Of a DNA stretch of 64,000 nt, positions 1 to 8,761 are shown one piece after another. How positions within the stretch are numbered: the first letter of the stretch is position 1; each line of letters opens with the position of its first letter. The stretch is from NCBI RefSeq assembly GCF_015840335.1, contig NZ_CP060395.1:62001-126000 (forward strand), in the 5' to 3' direction. This stretch comes from Synechococcus sp. CBW1108. GTDB lineage: Bacteria; Cyanobacteriota; Cyanobacteriia; PCC-6307; Cyanobiaceae. The position numbers and the translations under genes were made by a program. Below the pieces are notes generated by a model that ran no database searches, had not been told where the DNA came from, and saw nothing but the letters and a program-made list of their open reading frames with translations.

Positions 1-2
1 CG

Positions 3-467
3 GCCATTGACCCCTCCGCTGAGATGCTTGCCGCGGCCCGCCAGCGGCTGGGCGCTGAGGGCATCAGCTGGCGCCAGAGCAGCGTGGAGGATCTCCAGGC
101 GGATGGCTGCTTTGCCGGAGCGCTCTCAGTGCTGGTGCTGCAGTCGCTGCCCGATGACGGGACGAAACTGGCCTTCCTTGCCGCCCTGGCCCGCAGCCTG
201 GAGCCCGGCGGCCAACTGGTGCTGGTGGACCTGATGGCGCCTGAGCGATCCGCCCTGCAGCGTCAGGTGGGAGAGGCCTGGCTCGGCTTCCAGCGCGCCA
301 GCGGACTCGAAGCCGATCCTGAGGTGCTCGAACCCCTTACCCAGGGGCTCTACCCCATTGGTGAAGCTCGACTCAACTCCCTTGTCAATGCCGCCGGCTT
401 CAGTGATCCGGCCAAGATTTTTCAGGCCCTGGGCTACGAGGGCTTTCTGCTGCAACGCACCCCCTGA
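3..467 (+). CDS. SAM-dependent methyltransferase, C-terminal part (5' end outside window)
   Basis: The reading frame is already open at base 3, ahead of the first internal ATG, so the gene starts upstream. The visible part begins with DPSAEML, followed by LVLQSLPDD and a LEPGGQLVLVDL strand. This order matches the second half of a class I Rossmann methyltransferase, where a post-motif strand follows a Gly-rich turn. The AdoMet-binding glycine loop lies upstream and is not seen. The C-terminus (GFSDPAKIFQALGYEGFLLQ) is of the kind found in small-molecule methyltransferases. The substrate cannot be inferred. A 17-bp tandem repeat follows the stop. Confidence 0.75.
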   Translation, partial: AIDPSAEMLAAARQRLGAEGISWRQSSVEDLQADGCFAGALSVLVLQSLPDDGTKLAFLAALARSLEPGGQLVLVDLMAPERSALQRQVGEAWLGFQRASGLEADPEVLEPLTQGLYPIGEARLNSLVNAAGFSDPAKIFQALGYEGFLLQRTP

Positions 468-477
468 AGGCGACGAT

Positions 478-528
478 TCAGTGGAGTTGCCAAATCAGTG
501 AAGTAGCCAAATCAGTGGAGTTGCCAAA
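478..528. repeat. Three tandem 17-bp repeats
   Basis: Three head-to-tail copies occupy 478-494, 495-511 and 512-528. Copies 1 and 3 are identical (TCAGTGGAGTTGCCAAA) and copy 2 differs at two positions. The array lies between the convergent methyltransferase and a small membrane-protein gene, ten bases short of the latter's stop. No hairpin or terminator is visible in it. Confidence 0.9.
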
Positions 529-537
529 GTCCAGCGC

Positions 538-792
538 TCAGGGATCAGGAACCTGGGTCAAGGCTGAATCCATTGGCACCAGCAGGGTCGCGGACCGTCC
601 ACCCACAACGGTGGCAAGGGGAACTACCGCGGTGACTAGGGCAATCAAGGTGCCCAGCAGAAGGGGGAGAAGGGCCTGCTGGCCTGGACTGTAAGGATCC
701 TCAGGCTGATCGGCTTTGGATTCTGAATCAATCAATTGGCGATCGGTAAATTCTTGATCGCTGGCCTGGGATTCTCGGGGGACAACATCCAT
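538..792 (-). CDS. Small single-pass membrane protein, unknown function
   Basis: An 84-residue protein with a polar, acidic N-terminal half (about residues 1-40) and one hydrophobic segment at about residues 41-65 (LLPLLLGTLIALVTAVVPLA). It is probably anchored in a membrane by its C-terminal half. No family is recognised. The ATG start gives a sensible hydrophilic N-terminus, and an intergenic spacer of about 120 bases separates it from the next minus-strand gene. It could be one of the many small picocyanobacterial membrane proteins, but a chance ORF is not fully excluded. Confidence 0.5.
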   Translation of the reverse strand: MDVVPRESQASDQEFTDRQLIDSESKADQPEDPYSPGQQALLPLLLGTLIALVTAVVPLATVVGGRSATLLVPMDSALTQVPDP

Positions 793-911
793 GGGGTAGG
801 AGCGGGCTCCATAGCCCAGTCCCTAATCGTTAACAACTAACTTCTATTCTGACACCTTCTGCGAGCAACTGGCAAAATTCGCCTTCAAAACTCTCCTTGC
901 CCCCTGACGGC

Positions 912-1442
912 TCAGGCAGCCGGGCGGGCGCCATGGTCGAGCCGGTCGCGGCGGGCACTGAGGTCAACGGCAGTGCGTCCATCGAGATGGTCGAGATGAT
1001 CAAGCCGTGAGCTAATGGTCCGCAGCTCCTCAAGGATGGCGCCCAGCAACTGCTGGGTGGCAGTGGAGGGGGAGTTCAGCACCTCAACGGTCACCTCCTT
1101 GATCCGCAACACGTCGCGGGCGAAGCGGGCCACCTCGTTGGGGTGAAACATCAGGGGATCTTTCTGATCGGTCCTGTACTCAGGATTGAGCTTGCGCGGA
1201 TTGAAGGGTGGATTGAGGTTACGGGGATCGGTATTGGTATAGCGGTATACCGATGCCCGGGAGCGGTTCAGGGCCTTCTGCACCTCATCGATGCCAATCA
1301 GGCCCTCGCTCACCTCTGGGGCAGAGAAGGGGGCCGCTTCCCGATCGGTCGGCTCGCCTGGATCAGAACCCGTAAAAGCGGCTGCCCCATTGGTGCCAGC
1401 TCCGCTCTCAGCTCCAGCTTCAGCTCTGGGGTGGAAAGGCAT
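912..1442 (-). CDS. Putative DNA-binding protein with resolvase/MerR-like helix-turn-helix
   Basis: A 176-residue protein. The first 45 residues are Ala/Glu/Pro-rich and probably disordered. Residues 48-75 read IGIDEVQKALNRSRASVYRYTN, a good helix-turn-helix of the excisionase/resolvase-like kind. A conserved-looking stretch with HPNEVARFARDVL and a C-terminal helical region (QQLLGAILEELRTISSRLDHL) suitable for dimerisation follow. It is divergent from proS. It is probably a cyanobacterial regulator of unknown target. No recombinase catalytic domain is present, so it is not a full resolvase. Confidence 0.6.
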   Translation of the reverse strand: MPFHPRAEAGAESGAGTNGAAAFTGSDPGEPTDREAAPFSAPEVSEGLIGIDEVQKALNRSRASVYRYTNTDPRNLNPPFNPRKLNPEYRTDQKDPLMFHPNEVARFARDVLRIKEVTVEVLNSPSTATQQLLGAILEELRTISSRLDHLDHLDGRTAVDLSARRDRLDHGARPAA

Positions 1443-1584
1443 GGGACCTCTATGGCGCAGACCGAGACTTTTGGGAACCTAGCAGGGGTTTCCGGAACCC
1501 TCTCCCCCAGTGGCCACCCAGGCAATTGTGTGGCCGGGCAAGGGCTGGTGATAGGTTCCGCCCTCCCCCCCGAACCACCTGGCC

Positions 1585-3411
1585 ATGCGCGTCTCCCGCC
1601 TGATGCTGGTGACGTTGCGCGATGACCCGGCGGAAGCCGAGATCCCCTCGCACAAGTTGTTGCTGCGGGCCGGTTACATCCGACGCATGGGCCCCGGGCT
1701 CTACGCCTACTTGCCCCTGATGTGGCGCGTGCTGCAGAAGATTTCAAAGGTTGTGCGTGAGGAGATGGACGCGACCGGGGCGCTGGAAACCCTGCTGCCC
1801 CAGCTGCATCCTGCGGAGCTCTGGCAGCGCAGTGGCCGCTGGGCGGGCTACACCGCAGGGGAGGGGATCATGTTTCATCTCCAAGACCGCCAGGGGCGAT
1901 CCCTGGGGCTGGGACCCACCCATGAGGAGGTCGTGACGGAGCTGGCTGGGGACTTGTTGCGGTCCTACCGACAGTTACCAGTGCATCTCTATCAGATTCA
2001 AACCAAGTTCCGCGATGAAATCCGTCCTCGCTTCGGGCTCATGCGGGGGCGGGAATTCATCATGAAAGATGCCTACTCCTTCCACGCCGATGAGGAGTGC
2101 CTGCGGCAGAGCTATACGGAGATGGACCGGGCCTACCGCCGCATCTTTGCTCGCTGCGGCCTGCGGACCGTGGCCGTGGAAGCTGACAGCGGGGCGATCG
2201 GTGGCTCCGCCAGCCAGGAATTCATGGTCACCGCCGAGGCGGGCGAAGACCTGATCCTGGCCAGCGGCGATGGGCGCTATGCCGCCAATCAGGAACGGGC
2301 CATCTCCCTTGCGGCAGAGGCCGTAGCCCTGCCGCAAGGGATCAGGGCCGCCGGCCTGGGCGAGGCCCTGGCCACCCCTGGCCAAAGCAGCATCGACGGC
2401 CTGTGCAAGGCCCATGGCTTCGATTCGAGCCAGATCCTGAAGGTGCTGCTGCTACTGGCCCGCTTCGAAGACGGCCACCAGCAGCCCCTGCTGGTGAGCC
2501 TGCGGGGAGATCAGCAACTCAACGATGTGAAATTGGCCAATACGGTGTCGGCACGCTGCTCAGCCGGCCATGGCGCCCTGCTGGAGATCGCCCCGCTCAG
2601 CGCCGAGGCCTCCAGCAAGGAGGGACTCGGCCCGATTCCCTTTGGCTACCTGGGGCCCCAGCTCGAGGATGGCCTGCTGGATGGGGCCCGCACCTGGGCA
2701 AGGACATTCCTGCGGCTCGCCGACAGCAGCGCCACTGGGTTGGAGGCCTTTGTCTGCGGGGCCAACCAGATCGATACCCACTTGGTAGGTGCCGCCTGGG
2801 GATCCCTGTGTCCCTCCCCGGAGGGCCTGGACCTCCGCGCCGCCCAGCCGGGCGACCGCTGCCAGCACGACCCCAGCCAGCGCCTGGAGGCCAGCCGGGG
2901 CATCGAGGTTGGTCACATCTTCCAACTGGGCCGCAAGTACTCCGAAGCCCTAGGCGCCCGCTTCACCAACGGCTCTGGAGCCGAGGAGGCCATGTGGATG
3001 GGCTGCTACGGCATCGGCGTCTCCCGACTGGCCCAGGCAGCCGTGGAACAGCTCCACGACGGCAAGGGCATCTGCTGGCCCCCATCGATCGCTCCCTATG
3101 AAGTGATCGTGGTGGTGGCCAATGGGGCCGAAGCCAGCCAGAGGGAACTGGGGGAACTGCTTTACAGCCAACTTCAGGCCAGCGGCGTAGAGGTGTTGCT
3201 GGACGACCGCGACGAACGGGCCGGGGTGAAGTTCAAGGACGCGGATCTGATCGGTATCCCCTGGCGGGTTGTGGTTGGCCGAGCCGCGGCGGCGGGCCTG
3301 GTGGAGCTGGTAGAGCGCTGCAGCGGCCACCAGCAGGAACTGGCGGCCGCTGCCCTGCTGGCAACCCTCCTGCCCAGCCTGGAGCGCGGCCGGCAGGGCC
3401 TGGCGCCCTGA
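1585..3411 (+). CDS. proS: Prolyl-tRNA synthetase, bacterial type with editing insertion
   Basis: It charges tRNA-Pro with proline in the cytoplasm. The 608-residue protein begins MRVSRLMLVTLRDDPAEAE, typical of bacterial ProRS. Motif 2 is around residues 140-160 (TKFRDEIRPRFGLMRGREFIMKDAYSFH). The deacylating INS domain fills the middle (about 220-400). Motif 3 is at MWMGCYGIGVSRLAQAAVEQ, and the anticodon-binding domain follows (APYEVIVV...LLDDRDERAGVKFKDADLIGIP). It is a little longer than the roughly 570 residues of E. coli ProS, mainly at the C-terminus. The ATG at 1585 is the first one giving the family's N-terminus. Confidence 0.96.
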   Translation: MRVSRLMLVTLRDDPAEAEIPSHKLLLRAGYIRRMGPGLYAYLPLMWRVLQKISKVVREEMDATGALETLLPQLHPAELWQRSGRWAGYTAGEGIMFHLQDRQGRSLGLGPTHEEVVTELAGDLLRSYRQLPVHLYQIQTKFRDEIRPRFGLMRGREFIMKDAYSFHADEECLRQSYTEMDRAYRRIFARCGLRTVAVEADSGAIGGSASQEFMVTAEAGEDLILASGDGRYAANQERAISLAAEAVALPQGIRAAGLGEALATPGQSSIDGLCKAHGFDSSQILKVLLLLARFEDGHQQPLLVSLRGDQQLNDVKLANTVSARCSAGHGALLEIAPLSAEASSKEGLGPIPFGYLGPQLEDGLLDGARTWARTFLRLADSSATGLEAFVCGANQIDTHLVGAAWGSLCPSPEGLDLRAAQPGDRCQHDPSQRLEASRGIEVGHIFQLGRKYSEALGARFTNGSGAEEAMWMGCYGIGVSRLAQAAVEQLHDGKGICWPPSIAPYEVIVVVANGAEASQRELGELLYSQLQASGVEVLLDDRDERAGVKFKDADLIGIPWRVVVGRAAAAGLVELVERCSGHQQELAAAALLATLLPSLERGRQGLAP

Positions 3412-3461
3412 GGGTTCGGCGCCTGGGGGGCTTCTAGGATCAGATCACCCGAATCAATCCC

Positions 3462-3896
3462 ATGGCCGGTGTGTTCTCCCCCTTCCGCCAGCGGTTGAGG
3501 CTGCTGATTTCCCGCCTGGCCATTCTCCTGGTGCTCTGCCTGAGCCTGGGGCTCACGGCCTGCAGCACTGCCAGCACCGGCATCACAGGCAATTACGTGG
3601 AGGACACCGTCGCAGTCGCCGACAGTCTGCTAGCCACCATCGCGCTGGCGGCAGACGATCCCGCCAGGGGCGAGGCCGAAAACCAGGCCCGTAGCCTGAG
3701 CAACGGCTACGTGGCCCGCTACCGGCCCCGCGGCGATGTCAATGGGCTGGCCTCATTCACCACCATGCAGACAGCCATCAACTCCCTGGCCGGCCACTAC
3801 ACCAACTACCCGAATCGCCCCTTGCCCGATGCCCTCAAGGAGCGGCTCACCAAGGAGTTGAACAAGGCGGAAATCTCTGTTGCTCGAGGAGCCTGA
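3462..3896 (+). CDS. psb27: Photosystem II assembly lipoprotein Psb27
   Basis: Psb27 binds the lumenal side of immature photosystem II through CP43 and holds off premature assembly of the oxygen-evolving complex. The 144-residue protein has a basic N-terminus, a hydrophobic stretch (residues about 17-31) and a lipobox LTAC ending at Cys34, so it should be a thylakoid-lumen lipoprotein. The mature part carries the family's four-helix features GNYVEDTVAVADSL, YVARYRPRG and YPNRPLPDALKERL. It is the clearest marker of a cyanobacterial host. It lies 50 bp downstream of proS and may be cotranscribed with it. Confidence 0.95.
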   Translation: MAGVFSPFRQRLRLLISRLAILLVLCLSLGLTACSTASTGITGNYVEDTVAVADSLLATIALAADDPARGEAENQARSLSNGYVARYRPRGDVNGLASFTTMQTAINSLAGHYTNYPNRPLPDALKERLTKELNKAEISVARGA

Positions 3897-3984
3897 GCTC
3901 CCCTCCAGGGACCGGCATCTTTGACGAACGGTCCCTTGATCTGAGAAGCTCTACCCTTGTGCTCAACAGCGGCCAGCGGCCGCC

Positions 3985-5304
3985 GTGTCCTTGGCCAACG
4001 TCGTCGTCATCGGAGCGCAGTGGGGCGACGAGGGCAAGGGCAAGATCACCGATCTGCTGAGCCGCTCCGCCGATGTGGTGGTGCGTTATCAGGGCGGTGT
4101 CAACGCCGGTCACACGATCGTCGTAGACGGCATCGTGCTCAAGCTGCACCTGATCCCCTCGGGCATCCTCTACCCCGACACCATCTGCCTGATCGGCTCG
4201 GGCACGGTGGTGGACCCCAAGGTGATACTCGGCGAGCTCGACATGCTCGCCGTCCATGGCATCGATGTGTCGGGGCTGAAACTGGCCTCAACGGCCCACG
4301 TCACCATGCCCTACCACCGCCTGCTGGATCTGGCGATGGAAGAGCGCCGTGGCGACCGCCGCATCGGCACCACCGGCCGGGGCATCGGCCCCACCTACGC
4401 CGATAAATCAGAACGCAACGGCATCCGCATTCTCGACATCCTCGATGGGGCCCGCCTGCGCCAGCGGCTGGCTGGCCCGCTGGCGGAGAAGAACGAAATC
4501 CTGCAGAAGCTCTACGGGCTCAAGCCCCTTGACTTCGAGGCCATGGTGGCCGAGTACGTCGGCTATGGCGAGCGTCTGGCCCCCCACGTGGTCGACTGCA
4601 CCCGCACCATCCACCAGGCAGCCCGCGCCCGCCAGAACATCCTGTTTGAGGGAGCCCAGGGAACCCTGCTGGACCTGGACCACGGCACCTATCCCTATGT
4701 CACCTCCTCCAATCCGGTGAGCGGGGGGGCCTGTATCGGCGCCGGCGTCGGCCCCACCCTGATCGACCGGGTGATCGGCGTGGCCAAGGCCTACACCACC
4801 AGGGTGGGCGAAGGCCCCTTCCCCACCGAGCTCGACGGCAGCCTCAACGACCACCTCTGTGACCGCGGCTGCGAGTTCGGCACCACCACGGGGCGACGGC
4901 GCCGCTGCGGCTGGTTTGACGGTGTGATCGGGCGCTATGCAGTTGAGGTGAATGGTCTCGACTGCCTGGCGATCACCAAGCTCGACGTGCTGGATGAACT
5001 CGATGAGATCCAGGTGTGTGTCGCCTATGCCCTCGACGGCGAGCGGATTGATTACTTCCCCAGCAGCTCCGAGGATTTCGCCCGCTGCAAGCCAATTTTC
5101 GAAACCTTACCCGGCTGGCAAACCTCCACAGCCGACTGCCGCAGCCTCGATGAGCTGCCCCCTACGGCGATGAGTTATCTGCGCTTCCTGGCCGACCTGA
5201 TGGAGGTGCCCATCGCCATCGTCTCCCTGGGGGCCAGCCGGGACCAGACCATAGTGGTAGAAGATCCGATCCACGGCCCCAAACGCGCCCTGCTGAGTAA
5301 CTGA
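3985..5304 (+). CDS. purA: Adenylosuccinate synthetase
   Basis: It catalyses the GTP-dependent joining of IMP and aspartate to adenylosuccinate, the committed step to AMP. The GTG start at 3985 gives the conserved start [20 protein letters not shown], containing the P-loop-like GDEGKGK. Other family hallmarks are [46 protein letters not shown] and GEGPFPTEL. Length 439 residues is normal. A PfkB-family, adenosine-kinase-like gene begins one base after the stop, which suggests a purine-linked operon. Confidence 0.97.
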   Translation: MSLANVVVIGAQWGDEGKGKITDLLSRSADVVVRYQGGVNAGHTIVVDGIVLKLHLIPSGILYPDTICLIGSGTVVDPKVILGELDMLAVHGIDVSGLKLASTAHVTMPYHRLLDLAMEERRGDRRIGTTGRGIGPTYADKSERNGIRILDILDGARLRQRLAGPLAEKNEILQKLYGLKPLDFEAMVAEYVGYGERLAPHVVDCTRTIHQAARARQNILFEGAQGTLLDLDHGTYPYVTSSNPVSGGACIGAGVGPTLIDRVIGVAKAYTTRVGEGPFPTELDGSLNDHLCDRGCEFGTTTGRRRRCGWFDGVIGRYAVEVNGLDCLAITKLDVLDELDEIQVCVAYALDGERIDYFPSSSEDFARCKPIFETLPGWQTSTADCRSLDELPPTAMSYLRFLADLMEVPIAIVSLGASRDQTIVVEDPIHGPKRALLSN

Positions 5305-5305
5305 A

Positions 5306-6295
5306 ATGGAAAAGTGCTTCGACGTTGTCGGCATCGGCAACGCCATCGTGGATGTGCTGGTTCAGGCCGATGACCGTTTCCTCGAGGACCATGACCTGAC
5401 CAAGGGCACGATGGCCTTGGTCGATGAACATCAGGCGGAGCGCCTCTACGCCAGCGTGGGGCCTGGCCTGGAGACCTCCGGCGGTTCAGCCGCAAATACC
5501 CTGGCGGGGGTGGCCCAGCTGGGCGGCAGGGCCGGCTTCATTGGCCGGGTGCGCGACGACCAGCTCGGCGGCATCTTTGCCCACGACATCCGCTCGGTGG
5601 GGGCCCGTTTCGAGACCCCGGCCGCCACGGAGGGCCCCTCCACCGCCCGCTGCCTGATCCTGGTGACGCCCGATGCCCAGCGCACCATGTGCACCTACCT
5701 GGGGGCATCGGTGGGCCTGGATCCGGCCGATCTGGATCTAGAGATGGTGGCCCAGGCGAAGGTGCTCTACCTCGAGGGCTATCTCTGGGACAGCGACGAG
5801 GCCAAGGCGGCCTTCATCGCCGCGGCCGAAGTGGCCCGCGCCCATGGCGGCGAGGTGGCCCTGAGCCTCTCCGATGCCTTCTGCGTCGAGCGCCACCGCG
5901 ACAGCTTCCAGGAGCTGGTGGATGGCCACGTCGACATCCTGTTTGCCAACGAAATGGAGATCACGGCCCTCTACAAGGCCAACAGCTTTGCAGAGGCCGC
6001 CGACCAGGTGCGGGGCCGCTGCAAGGTGGCAGCCCTCACCCGCAGCGAGCAGGGTTCCCTGATCCTGAATGGATCCGGCACCCACCAGGTGGAGCCCTAC
6101 CGCCTTGGCCCCCTTGTGGACACCACTGGTGCCGGCGACCTCTACGCCGCCGGCTTCCTGCACGCCTATACCCAGGGCCAGGAGATCGCCGCCTGCGGCC
6201 GCCTGGGCTCCCTCTGTGCCGGCCAGGTGGTGACCCAGCTCGGTCCCCGTCCCCAGGGCTCCCTCAGGGAGCTGGTGGCCCAGCATCTGGGCTGA
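5306..6295 (+). CDS. PfkB-family carbohydrate/nucleoside kinase, adenosine kinase-like
   Basis: A 329-residue ribokinase-fold kinase. The N-terminal family signature is ETSGGSAANTLAGVAQLGG (about residues 53-71), and the catalytic second signature is DTTGAGDLYAAGF (about 272-284) with Asp as the base. The long central region with YLEGYLWDS and ALSLSDAFCVERHR resembles cyanobacterial and proteobacterial adenosine-kinase-like members, and the one-base spacing from purA supports a purine-salvage substrate. Sugar kinases of the same superfamily cannot be ruled out. Its 3' end overlaps the convergent cutA by 32 bp. Confidence 0.85.
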   Translation: MEKCFDVVGIGNAIVDVLVQADDRFLEDHDLTKGTMALVDEHQAERLYASVGPGLETSGGSAANTLAGVAQLGGRAGFIGRVRDDQLGGIFAHDIRSVGARFETPAATEGPSTARCLILVTPDAQRTMCTYLGASVGLDPADLDLEMVAQAKVLYLEGYLWDSDEAKAAFIAAAEVARAHGGEVALSLSDAFCVERHRDSFQELVDGHVDILFANEMEITALYKANSFAEAADQVRGRCKVAALTRSEQGSLILNGSGTHQVEPYRLGPLVDTTGAGDLYAAGFLHAYTQGQEIAACGRLGSLCAGQVVTQLGPRPQGSLRELVAQHLG

Positions 6296-6617
6296 GGCTT
6301 TCGCTGAGCCACTGGCCGTAGCCCCCGGCGGTGCGCGCCGTCCAATGGATCCACTCGGGGGTCTCGTAGCTATGCAGCTCCTGCAGTGCCAGGCGCAGGG
6401 GCTCCAGCTGCTCGGGGCTGGTTTTCAGCAACAGCTGCACCTCCTCATCCGCCGTGATCCCTCCCTGCCAGCGGTAGTGCGACTGCACCGGCAGCAGGCT
6501 GGCGCAGGCCACCAACCGGCGCTCCAGCAGGGTCGCTGCCAGGGTGCGGGCCCGATCAGGGTTGGCTTCGGTGGTGAGCACCAGGGCGATGGACGGGGTC
6601 GGGGGCGATGGGGTCAT
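6264..6617 (-). CDS. cutA: CutA1-like divalent cation tolerance protein
   Basis: CutA proteins are small trimers with a ferredoxin-like fold related to PII. They were originally linked to copper tolerance and their exact role is unsettled. The 117-residue product shows ALVLTTEANPDRARTLA, the LVACASLLP strand with the conserved Cys, YRWQGGITADEEVQLLLKT, and the C-terminal HSYETPEW. The ATG at 6617 overlaps the stop of cobK in an ATGA junction, which fixes the start and implies translational coupling. The 3' end overlaps the PfkB kinase tail to tail. Confidence 0.92.
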   Translation of the reverse strand: MTPSPPTPSIALVLTTEANPDRARTLAATLLERRLVACASLLPVQSHYRWQGGITADEEVQLLLKTSPEQLEPLRLALQELHSYETPEWIHWTARTAGGYGQWLSESLSPDAGPPAP

Positions 6618-7414
6618 GGCAGGCCGTACAGGACGTCCAGTGTCTCCAACAAGGGGCCCTGGCTGAGGAGCTCCGACCCCTCTGGCTCGGGAGGGCGGGC
6701 CAGCAAGAGCAGCCGAAGCCCCTCGCGGCTGCAGACGTGCCGCCACAGGCGTTCCGTCGATCCACCCGACTGGCGCGCCAGCACGGTGCCGATCCGCCAG
6801 CGGCGCACCAGGGCCCACTCCACCCCCTCACCCGACCCTGGCCGCAGGCAGGCCACCCGCTCGGGGGCCAGACCAGCCGCCATCGCCTGTTGCAGGGAGT
6901 GGGCACTCGGCAGCAGCCTGGCGTGGTGACGGGCCCCGGAGCTACAGGCCACAGCCTGGGCCAACTGGCGGGCTCCGATGGCCAGCAACAGGGACTCGCC
7001 CGCGAGGGGGATCGCACGGAGATCCTCAAGCCCGGAAAGCAGGGTGGCCGGGCCCTCCGGGCTGGGGCGCAGCAGCCGCAGCAGCCGTTGCCCGCGGTGG
7101 CTGCAGACCGCAGCGAGCTGACGGCTCACCTGACGGGCGAAGGGATGGCTGGCATCCACCACCACCAGATAGGGCAGGCCAGCGGTGGCGGCTGTGGCCA
7201 GCTCGGCCTCCACACCGGCTTCACCCCCCAGGGCACCGACCTGGATGGCCAGCCCCGGATGGGAGCGGTAGGCCTGGGCAGCGGACGGACTGACCACACT
7301 CACCGTCAGCTGCCAGCCCCGCTCAAGCAGCTGCGCGGCCAGCTCAGGCCCCTCCCCCGTGCCGGAAATCAGCCACAGCCGCGGACAGTCCTGGTGCATT
7401 TCGGGTCGGTGCAT
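6614..7414 (-). CDS. cobK: Precorrin-6A/cobalt-precorrin-6A reductase
   Basis: It reduces a double bond of (cobalt-)precorrin-6A with NADPH in cobalamin synthesis. The 266-residue protein begins LWLISGTGEGPELAAQLLERGWQLTVSVVS, the characteristic CobK/CbiJ nucleotide-binding start. It also has YLVVVDASHPFARQVSRQL, with the conserved DASHPFA motif, at about residues 93-111. The ATG at 7414 or the one at 7399 could be used. It is coupled to cutA by a 4-bp overlap, an odd pairing with no evident functional link. Confidence 0.9.
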   Translation of the reverse strand: MHRPEMHQDCPRLWLISGTGEGPELAAQLLERGWQLTVSVVSPSAAQAYRSHPGLAIQVGALGGEAGVEAELATAATAGLPYLVVVDASHPFARQVSRQLAAVCSHRGQRLLRLLRPSPEGPATLLSGLEDLRAIPLAGESLLLAIGARQLAQAVACSSGARHHARLLPSAHSLQQAMAAGLAPERVACLRPGSGEGVEWALVRRWRIGTVLARQSGGSTERLWRHVCSREGLRLLLLARPPEPEGSELLSQGPLLETLDVLYGLP

Positions 7415-7446
7415 CAGGATGGGGCCCCACCCATGGTTGCCGGGGA

Positions 7447-7956
7447 GTGAATCACTGTCTGCTTGAAGTCGAGGTGCTCGAAGCGCCCCAGGTGCGCTAC
7501 ACCCAGGACAACCAGACGCCGGTGGCGGAGATGGCCGTGCAGATGGACGGCCTGCGGCCCGACGCCCCCCCGGCCCAACTGAAGGTAGTGGGCTGGGGCA
7601 ACCTGGCCCAGGAGCTCCAGAACAGGGTGCAGGTGGGCCAGCGCCTGATGCTGGAAGGCCGCCTGCGCATGAACACCGTCACCCGCCCGGACGGGGTAAA
7701 GGAAAAACGGGCTGAATTCACCCTGGCCAGGCTCCATGCCATCGGAGCTGGCACCGCTGCAGCTCCCTCCTCTTCCTTCCCCGCCCCCGCTTCCTCCTCC
7801 GGCCCAGGCCCTGGCCCCGCCCCTACGGCGAGCCGGGCCCCAGCTCGCCCCCCAACCCCTGCAGCGCCAGTGCCCCAGCCAGCCAGCCAGGCGCCCACCT
7901 GGAACACCTCTCCGCTGGTATCAGACCTTCCCGAAGAAGACGACATTCCCTTCTGA
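7447..7956 (+). CDS. ssb: Single-stranded DNA-binding protein
   Basis: It coats ssDNA during replication and repair and recruits partners through its acidic tail. The 169-residue product has an N-terminal OB fold (about 1-105; VEVLEAPQVRYTQDNQTPVAEMAV, KVVGWGNLAQEL, LMLEGRLRMNT). A long Pro/Ala/Ser-rich linker follows (about 106-158), and the protein ends in DLPEEDDIPF, the canonical acidic SSB tip. The GTG at 7447 starts it, 33 bp from the divergent cobK start. The Ala/Pro linker is longer than that of E. coli Ssb relative to its OB fold but is typical of cyanobacteria. Confidence 0.95.
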   Translation: MNHCLLEVEVLEAPQVRYTQDNQTPVAEMAVQMDGLRPDAPPAQLKVVGWGNLAQELQNRVQVGQRLMLEGRLRMNTVTRPDGVKEKRAEFTLARLHAIGAGTAAAPSSSFPAPASSSGPGPGPAPTASRAPARPPTPAAPVPQPASQAPTWNTSPLVSDLPEEDDIPF

Positions 7957-7976
7957 GTCAAAGCTGCCTGTTCTGA

Positions 7977-8165
7977 TCAAAGGGGCCTGTCACCGCTCCC
8001 TTCCCTTTCCCTGAGCTGATCCAGCAGCTGGCCCAGCTCCCGCTCCAGGGCCGCCAGATCAAGCCGCCATTGCGGCCAGCGGCCAGCATCGATCTGGCGC
8101 AGCAACCAAAGCCGGTCAGCCCTGAGGGCTTCGATCAATTGGGCCGTGCCGGGCTCATGGGCCAT
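7977..8165 (-). CDS. Small helical protein, unknown function
   Basis: A 62-residue, strongly helical protein rich in Leu, Arg and Glu (LIEALRADRLWLLRQIDAGRWPQW, then LAALERELGQLLDQLREREG), which could form a short helical hairpin. It has a clean ATG and lies in the 230-bp gap between ssb and the DUF2854 gene, divergent from the latter by only 23 bp. No family is recognised. The amphipathic pattern and its fit in the gap support a real gene. Confidence 0.55.
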   Translation of the reverse strand: MAHEPGTAQLIEALRADRLWLLRQIDAGRWPQWRLDLAALERELGQLLDQLREREGSGDRPL

Positions 8166-8188
8166 GGGGGATACGGGAAGATGGCTGG

Positions 8189-8749
8189 ATGCAAGCCATT
8201 CTCTCCCCAGGCAGCCTGGTGACCATTGCTGGTGCCGTGCTCACGGTGATCGGCACAATCGCCTACGCCACCGACATCCCCAACCTCAGCCTGCCCACGA
8301 TCTTCTACGGGATCCCGATCCTGTTGGGTGGCCTGGCCCTGAAATCCTCAGAGCTGCCTCCTCCCGAGCGGCTCACTCCGGCAAGCCGGTTCAAGCAGCT
8401 GCGCGAGCAGGCCGCCAGCGAGCCCCTGCGCAAGCTGCTGGCCGACGTGGATCGCTGGCGCTACGGCCAGAAAGCCCACCTCGAGAGCTCCCTGGAGGCG
8501 CTCAAGCTCTGGGATGAGGAGGCCCCCCCCCAGCTGCTCAGTGTGGAAGAGCTCGACTGTGGCGGCCACTACGGCCTGCGCCTCTGCTTCCGCTGCGCCG
8601 GAGTCCCCCTGGAGCGCTGGCAGGCCCGGCGTGAGCGCCTCAGCCGCTTCTTCGGGCCAGGGCTGAACGCCGAGATCCAGGCTGGCCGCCTGGGCGAATT
8701 CAGCCTGGCCCTGGTGCCCCAAGCCGGGGCGAGCGAACAACCCACCTAG
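8189..8749 (+). CDS. DUF2854 family membrane protein
   Basis: A 186-residue protein with two N-terminal membrane segments (about residues 8-28, SLVTIAGAVLTVIGTIAYA, and 36-52, TIFYGIPILLGGLALK). A soluble domain follows (about 60-180) with ERLTPASRFKQLREQA and LLADVDRWRYGQKAHLESSLEAL. This layout is that of DUF2854, a family shared by cyanobacteria and chloroplasts with no settled function. It is followed 12 bp later by argB and may share its transcript. Confidence 0.85.
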   Translation: MQAILSPGSLVTIAGAVLTVIGTIAYATDIPNLSLPTIFYGIPILLGGLALKSSELPPPERLTPASRFKQLREQAASEPLRKLLADVDRWRYGQKAHLESSLEALKLWDEEAPPQLLSVEELDCGGHYGLRLCFRCAGVPLERWQARRERLSRFFGPGLNAEIQAGRLGEFSLALVPQAGASEQPT

Positions 8750-8761
8750 AGCTCCGAACCC

